Assembly: GCF_032854445.1 (NCBI RefSeq)
Contig: NC_088305.1
Span: 13,025,606-13,089,605, forward strand
From: Liolophura sinensis
Lineage: Eukaryota; Mollusca; Polyplacophora; Chitonida; Chitonidae
Length of the DNA stretch: 64,000 nucleotides
Direction of reading: 5' to 3'
Shown: positions 60,201-64,000 of the stretch, in pieces
Numbering within the stretch: the stretch's first letter is position 1
How the letters are laid out: the number at the start of each line of letters is the position of its first letter
Program-made: the position numbers and the translations under genes
Notes under the pieces: generated by a model
Told to the model about the DNA's origin: nothing
The model's input: only the letters and a program-made list of their open reading frames with translations
The model's database searches: none

Positions 60201-61957
60201 ATATAGTCGATAATGGATAGATGTCCCGCCATCCCTTCTCGTGACAATGTTACTTTTCATTCGATTCCTGGTGAATGACGTAACAGCAAGATTAAACATT
60301 TGTAGGCAAAGCGTGAAACATCCGGTTGACCTATTTGCAACAACATTCCTTATGATTGGTCAATTGGGTGTTCTTGATTGTCAGTTCTGAAAGTTTTGTA
60401 AACTGTAGAAGTCGACAATATACAGAAGTTAATCATGAATATGAACAACAATGTAAAGGTATATAATCATGGACAATACGGGCCAGTAAAGATGGTAATA
60501 TATAGACGCAAATGTAGTCGATAACATACTTTGTCCCTACATCAGCCGCGATTCTCAGGCGGGATAAAATGTTGATATTCACTTATCAGTGCTCCAGGCC
60601 ATGCCCACACAGGGTATTTGAGATTTAAACCCTGCGCAGGTGAATTTCTGCGCAGGCTCATGTCATTTTTCTTTGTGACAGTTCATTCCATGGCGCGTCA
60701 TTATGACGTCACGCTACTATACTCGCGCTGTCTGCAGTCGACATGGCTGGCACGATTTTTTTTAGCTAAGCTTTACAACTATCCGAGAATGGCTTTCTAT
60801 TGGTAAAAGTATTGTAGGGACAAAATAGTTATCCTCGTGTTGAAAAGGGTATATGGAGGTTAAACCCTGGGTGTGAAATTTTTACCCTTTGCGGCTCAGG
60901 GTTAAAATTTCACAGCAAGGGTTTAAATTTCCATATACCCTACTCAACCCCCGGATGACTTAGCGTAGAACTGAACTGAACTGAATTTGAATTGAATTGA
61001 ATTGAATGTTTATTTACCATACGTAAATATATGTATAATGACATATCTCATAAATGAACAATAATATACCCATAAACGTAAACAATAGTATGGTCATATA
61101 TATGAACCACAGCAGTATAAAGGTAATTATGGAGAATAACACACGGACAATACTATAGTGGTCAATAAGGACGGTAATATATTGTAGACCGAAGTGGTAT
61201 ATGACATTTACGTTGATAATGTAAGGGTAAACACTGGAGTCAAAAGAAGAATAAATATGAACAATAATAAAGAGATAAATGCGAATGGTCGAGAAAACGG
61301 GTCTCAATGGACGAAAATTTAGAGGTGAATATGGACATTAAGATCGAGGTGAAATTTAGAAATGTAGAGATTTAAACGTTTCTCATCACCTCAACATATA
61401 TAAAATATATTGTCTAGAAAATATTTCGTGCCGTAGTTTTTAGTACAGACGAATTGACGCAGACAAATATTCCATGTGAGAGTTTCTTTGAAGTGGGCAT
61501 CAGTAGTCGACTATATGATATTGACCTTTAGTGTGTGTGTGTTGAGAAGTCTTGGTTCGAACACGTTTAGGCCTATGGGTATACGTTGTAAATATACACT
61601 CAGCTTATGCGTTTATACATTATATGTGAGCAGCAAGCCATAAGGAATAAAACCGATGACGGAAAATTAAACTCGCGTAATAACATATAGTACTAAAGGC
61701 GTATTCCTCCTGTGTGAAATCAAAGTATACAACGCGGTACATTACTTAAGTCTTTATCAATAATTTACATGGACAATTAACAAAAACCCTAAATGAGGTA
61801 AATTGACAAGCCTTCATCATTGGTTACGTGTGACCAAACGAGGCATCAACAAGTGCCATTTTTCAGCCCTTGGTATGAGACAACATATATATATATATAA
61901 ATATATACTTACCAGGATTGGCAACAAACTAAGGTGCCTGATTAGGTATCGCTCCAT
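53985..61957 (-). CDS. VOPP1/WBP1-family single-pass membrane protein, five exons
   Basis: Assembled coding exons on the minus strand: 61957-61913, 58922-58846, 58177-58085, 55436-55282 and 54238-53985, in total 624 bases, 207 residues plus stop. All introns are GT-AG and every phase joins. Predicted protein: short signal peptide (about 1-20, core LSLLPIL), Cys-rich ectodomain with Cys at 25, 42, 48, 49, 54 and 55 (pairs TCC and QCC), ELWYFW (67-72) leading into a transmembrane helix (about 68-89, rich in Ile/Ala/Val), a basic stop-transfer stretch (RFINQKYRMR), then a cytoplasmic Pro/Tyr/His-rich tail with a PPGY WW-binding motif at 174-177. Double-Cys ectodomain plus LWYFW at the membrane entry is characteristic of VOPP1 and WBP1/WBP1L. 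Known relatives sit in endosomal or plasma membranes and recruit WW-domain (NEDD4-type, WWOX) partners through PPxY. The length fits the family. VOPP1 versus WBP1 orthology is unresolved. Confidence 0.88.
54350..55150. repeat. Degenerate ACAGACA/AAACAGATG low-complexity tract, intron 4
   Basis: About 800 bp of purine-skewed sequence built from CAGACAGA, AAACAGATGGATG and AATAAGCAAGCAGG words with no strict period. It fills most of the VOPP1/WBP1-like intron 4. The long minus-strand frame through it is a composition effect. Confidence 0.75.
55282..55436 (-). CDS. VOPP1/WBP1-like coding exon 4 (transmembrane helix)
   Basis: Acceptor GATTCCAG, 155 bases, donor GTGGGT (GT at 55281-55280). It encodes the Ile/Ala/Val-rich helix (73-89), then RFINQKYRMRV and a His-rich juxtamembrane stretch. 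It ends with one base (G) that joins CT of exon 5 to give Ala124. Confidence 0.88.
55568..55727 (-). mobile_element. SINE-A, 5'-truncated, in VOPP1/WBP1-like intron 3
   Basis: A long ATTT tail, a body with several substitutions (GGTGCTTTCCGCCCTCCTC) and an end at CAGACCTTCCCACC. It sits about 130 bp from exon 4 and is in the sense orientation relative to the host gene. Confidence 0.83.
55865..56226 (-). mobile_element. SINE-B, full length, in VOPP1/WBP1-like intron 3
   Basis: Reverse of the family at 41.3 kb: (GAGT)n tail, TTTTCAGTCATATGACGAC, GGACGGATTTCCATCGCTC, AACGCCAAGCGAGGAAGTTA, then box B and box A complements ending CAGCGGGGCCGGTC. Confidence 0.9.
56227..57627. other. VOPP1/WBP1-like intron 3, unique part
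   Basis: Non-repetitive intronic DNA between SINE-B and SINE-A. An 82-residue plus-strand frame (56421-56669) has no recognisable motif and is antisense to the gene. A bare TTTATTTATTTATTTGAT tail (57344-57361) may be a dead SINE stub. Confidence 0.4.
57628..57897 (+). mobile_element. SINE-A, full length, in VOPP1/WBP1-like intron 3
   Basis: Head GCCTCCGCGTGGCCGAAGGG, box-B-like GAGTTCCAAGTCC (one inserted base), body and AATCAAATTAAATAAATAAA tail all present. It is antisense to the host gene, so it lies in the intron in reverse orientation. Confidence 0.88.
58085..58177 (-). CDS. VOPP1/WBP1-like coding exon 3 (Cys pairs and membrane entry)
   Basis: Acceptor ATGTCCACAG, 93 bases, donor GTGAGC (GT at 58084-58083). 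It encodes residues 42-71 with Cys pairs 48/49 and 54/55 and ends in ELWYF. The split codon TG+G gives Trp72, completing the ELWYFW signature. This exon is the strongest family identifier. Confidence 0.88.
58846..58922 (-). CDS. VOPP1/WBP1-like coding exon 2
   Basis: Acceptor TTAATTTCCAG, 77 bases, donor GTGAGT (GT at 58845-58844). It encodes residues 16-40 plus two bases of 41, including EGTKLC and a four-Tyr run, the start of the Cys-rich ectodomain. Joining to exon 3 gives TT+T (Phe41) and then Cys42. Confidence 0.85.
59165..59420 (+). repeat. Family C left part plus adjoining repeat, VOPP1/WBP1-like intron 1
   Basis: 59165-59270 has TTCTAGACCAGTGACGTCTA and AAATCTGCTTAAGCCATGG (family C left part). 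59285-59415 has AACGCCATGTCAAAGAATTG, AAGATGGCGGTCGGTTTTAT and CGACCTTTGGCAAGTT, matching 9336-9425 and 5173-5256. It lies in a host-gene intron in antisense orientation. Confidence 0.55.
59713..59915. repeat. Tandem duplication of about 95 bp, T-rich
   Basis: AAAACCTGACCC / AAAACCTGGCCC, ACAAACTTCCTCATTATTTT, TTTTCAGTCAATCTAAC and ATTGAAACACTTCAAT occur twice. In VOPP1/WBP1-like intron 1. Confidence 0.88.
60625..60730. promoter_or_regulatory. CRE palindrome and CTGCGCAG repeats in intron 1
   Basis: A full cAMP-response-type palindrome TGACGTCA (60704-60711), preceded by two copies of CCTGCGCAGG-like words (60631-60656). It lies in the first intron of the VOPP1/WBP1-like gene and could be an intronic enhancer or alternative promoter. 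Function is inferred from motif content only. Confidence 0.3.
60839..60948. repeat. Fold-back inverted repeat of about 110 bp
   Basis: Left arm (GTTGAAAAGGGTATATGGAG, GTTAAACCCTGGGTGTGAAA) is mirrored by the right arm (GGTTAAAATTTCACAGCAAG, GGTTTAAATTTCCATATACC, CTACTCAAC), with a spacer of fewer than 10 bases. It could form a long imperfect hairpin in intron 1 RNA. It may be a miniature fold-back element; no clear target duplication was found. Confidence 0.8.
61745..61850 (+). repeat. Family C, partial, in VOPP1/WBP1-like intron 1
   Basis: TTTACATGGACAATTAAC, CCTAAATGAGGTAAATTGAC, TGGTTACGTGTGACC. It ends about 60 bp from the exon 1 donor. Confidence 0.6.
61913..61957 (-). CDS. VOPP1/WBP1-like coding exon 1 (signal peptide)
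   Basis: Fifteen codons from the ATG at 61957 to a GTAAGT donor (GT at 61912-61911), phase 0. The start is supported by an A at -3 and G at +4, and by an in-frame TAA (61981-61979) 24 bases upstream. It encodes a short basic start followed by the hydrophobic LSLLPIL, continuing into VSVVEG of exon 2 as a compact signal peptide. It is too short to be seen as an open reading frame. Confidence 0.75.
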
Positions 61958-62330
61958 GATCAGCGTAGAGCAAATCAGTTAGGGTGACATATAAGATAGT
62001 GCGAACTTGGGCCATTAACGTTCCAAGATGGCACTAGGCGATTCCTAACGGCAACTGAGCATTGATTGTACATTCATTCACTTTCCGATACCAAGATGTA
62101 CAATTCACCCTGCTGCTATAGACTTGCGGCATGACCAGTTCATTTTCAACCACCAGAACGTCATGTCCCGTTACCTTGACAACACCGTATCACCATACAT
62201 GTCTGCTAAGGTGTCAAGAGAAGCTTGTTCGAGAGCTGTCGTTCGATGGAATGCGCGGGGTTAAATTCTATTCTGCTCCCCTGTTGACCTAATCCCTGGT
62301 AATGTTGCTACGGATTTAATTCTCAAAAGA
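61958..62330 (-). promoter_or_regulatory. VOPP1/WBP1-like 5' UTR and TATA-less promoter region
   Basis: Repeat-free, more GC-rich DNA upstream of the start codon on the minus strand. No TATA box at a sensible distance. A YY1-like element (CCAAGATGGC on the plus strand, 62023-62032) lies 66-75 bases upstream of the ATG, as often seen near start sites of broadly expressed TATA-less genes. Confidence 0.45.
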
Positions 62331-62578
62331 AAGAATAAAATGTTGATTCATTACCTGTCCAGTAACCGGTTATATTTTTTGCTGGTGTTTATTTGTCTGT
62401 TTGCCTGTCCGTCTGTACGGGAAAAGTCATATTAGACGGTGGTGGCGGAACCGGATGAGCCCCCCCCCCCCTTCTTTTTAATCGTCAATATCTTGACAAA
62501 GGTCGATGGTTTATGCCGCGTACCCCTGTCCCCCCCCCCCCCCACAAATATTCTTGAGGATTACATAAATCAACAATG

Positions 62579-62826
62579 GTGGGCCTCCGTGGCTCAATTG
62601 GTTAGCGTGTTAGGGCATCGCAATGACCCAGGGGCCTCTCCTCTATGCGGCCGATGTGAGTTCAAATCCAGCTCATGTTGGCTTCCTCTCCGGCCGTATG
62701 TGGGAAAATCTGTCAGCAGCCTGAGGATGGTCGTGGATTTCCCCGCGGGCTTTGTTCAGTTCCCACCCATCAGAAGGCTGGCCGCCGTGGTATGGAGTAA
62801 AACACCAATCAAACAAATAAATAAAT
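62579..62826 (+). mobile_element. SINE-A, near full length
   Basis: tRNA-like head with box A TGGCTCAATTGG (62590-62601) and box B GTTCAAATCC (62660-62669), body CCGGCCGTATGTGGG and GGCTGGCCGCCGTGGTAT, then AAAACACCAATCAAACAAAT and an A/T-rich tail. The body is shortened before the tail: the segment with AAGTGAAATATTCTTGAG is missing. Confidence 0.9.
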
Positions 62827-63171
62827 TAGCAATCAGATAAATATGTCATGTGTGTAACATAAGTGATGTGATATTGGGAAAGAGTTATGTTTGAGTATGT
62901 GTTCTGAAATGCAGCAATGCCTTGGCGGTATACTTGGAATAAATCCATACATGTAAGAGCAAACGTCTACAGAAGGCAGGTCTAAAAGATCTGTAAGTAA
63001 TTAATATAATCAGTTAACTTACTCGATCTGAAATTACTTCTCTTTTTTGCTCCATTTTAGGTCATCCATGGACAAATGAATTTGTTAAGTTTTCAACAGC
63101 CTAACTATGCTCACAATCCTACATGGCTGCACTCAACAAATTAATCTCTTAAATTTAACGTTAAAACGTTA

Positions 63172-63405
63172 AATTCTGTTAAAATTTAAGTCTGTTGCCT
63201 GAGTGATGCTAGAATGTATTCCGCGGTTATAACACAAGAATGTCTTGTATTAAACATAATATTCCGCTAATCTAATAGAATGGTTATACTAAATTAATTG
63301 ATAATGTGTGTCATGTAGAATAATCTGTTGCAATAACAGATCAAATACGTTTTAACATCATTCAGATAACAGACTTTCTGTTAAATTTATTAACAGATTC
63401 TTCTT
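63172..63405. mobile_element. MITE-like element, copy 2
   Basis: Left end TTCTGTTAAAATTTAAGTC with TGTTGCCTGAGTGATGCTAG; right end TCAGATAACAGACTTTCTG and TTAAATTTATTAACAG, which is roughly the inverse of the left end. The pair with 14.1 kb indicates a dispersed non-autonomous DNA element. Confidence 0.52.
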
Positions 63406-64000
63406 TACAGCGTAAGATTTCTTATAGCGTTACTAAACTCACAATCGTATACATGAGTGAGCGTAAATATTGATTACACTTCACAAGTATTTCCCTTTGG
63501 AGGGATGATTAGAAATATGCTTGTACTGACTACTTTGCCACAAGCAAATAATGTGACCCGTATCGCACAATGGAATCTTCCATACAAAGTGGCCTGGATT
63601 CTATGTTCTTGACTTCCGGTTAGTTAGTTGACATTGCTGTTGTTGGCTTTTGCGGCTGCGTTATTATTGATTTTAATTCAATGTTACTTCCTTATATTAG
63701 ACAGAGTGGAAGCAATTTACGTTTTCCCATAGGGTTAAAGCGTGTGGTGGAACTGTGAAAGCCCTCACTATAGATATATATGGCCATAGAATTATAGAGC
63801 GGCATGACCCTAAATCTTTGAATCCTTGCAGAGTACAAGAATGAATGATTATGGTTTAACTCCACATCGGCAATATACTTAAGCCATATCGTGCCGAGCA
63901 GAGTACAAGTAAAAGGGATACAATACTTTAGAGCTTTTGTTCTTTTCCCCACTGCCAGATCTTGTTTGAAGAACTAAAAGCAATTCAAGACAATTCCTCA

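Noticed and set aside
62590-62669. tRNA gene suggested by good A and B boxes
   Set aside because: No cloverleaf or acceptor stem; the sequence continues into the SINE-A body. The same applies at 25.03, 41.31 and 53.08 kb.
62439-62840. 133-residue frame
   Set aside because: It reads through poly-C runs and a SINE-A copy. The same PTYG/RPSAG-like peptides recur wherever SINE-A lies (for example 7.8, 46.4, 48.3 and 57.7 kb).

Overview
The window reads as nuclear DNA of an animal, most likely a mollusc or other lophotrochozoan. It is AT-rich and intron-rich, coding density is very low, and it is littered with short tRNA-derived SINEs, minisatellites and poly-A/poly-C runs. There is no bacterial-style gene packing. 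The mollusc assignment is an inference from the SINE tail style and the invertebrate form of the two genes, not a proof.

Two protein-coding genes can be supported. (1) A complete, single-coding-exon NeuroD bHLH transcription factor lies at 37651-38883 (+, 410 aa). It is preceded by a textbook 3' splice site, so at least one non-coding 5' exon lies upstream. The best candidate for that exon is at 18603-18838, downstream of a CCAAT/TATA promoter and ending in a consensus 5' splice site. A weaker candidate lies near 36.9 kb. (2) A five-exon VOPP1/WBP1-family membrane protein lies on the minus strand (53985-61957, 207 aa). No long open reading frame reveals it. I assembled it from short exons whose splice sites, phases and protein motifs all agree: signal peptide, Cys-rich ectodomain, ELWYFW transmembrane start and a Pro/Tyr-rich tail with a PPGY motif.

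Layout: 1-11 kb is repeat-rich, dominated by one dispersed family (called family C here) and SINE-A, with a GC-richer CTCF-like islet at 1.4-2.1 kb. 11-37 kb is gene-poor. It holds several GC-richer, repeat-free islands (about 15.1, 18.2-18.8, 22.8-23.0, 24.2-24.6, 29.0-29.5, 33.1-33.6 and 35.0-35.9 kb) that look like candidate cis-regulatory modules of NeuroD. 37.6-39.4 kb is NeuroD plus its probable 3' UTR. 39.4-53.5 kb is intergenic, with large 35-bp and 50-58-bp minisatellites, many SINE fragments and a solo LTR (49995-50738) flanked by a perfect 5-bp target-site duplication. 53.5-62.3 kb is the VOPP1/WBP1-like gene with SINEs, low-complexity DNA and a fold-back element in its introns. 62.3-64 kb holds a full-length SINE-A and a MITE-like copy.

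No operon, CRISPR array, phage or defence system is present. The two genes have no obvious functional link. NeuroD drives neuronal and endocrine differentiation. VOPP1/WBP1 proteins are endosomal or plasma-membrane adaptors that bind WW-domain ubiquitin ligases.
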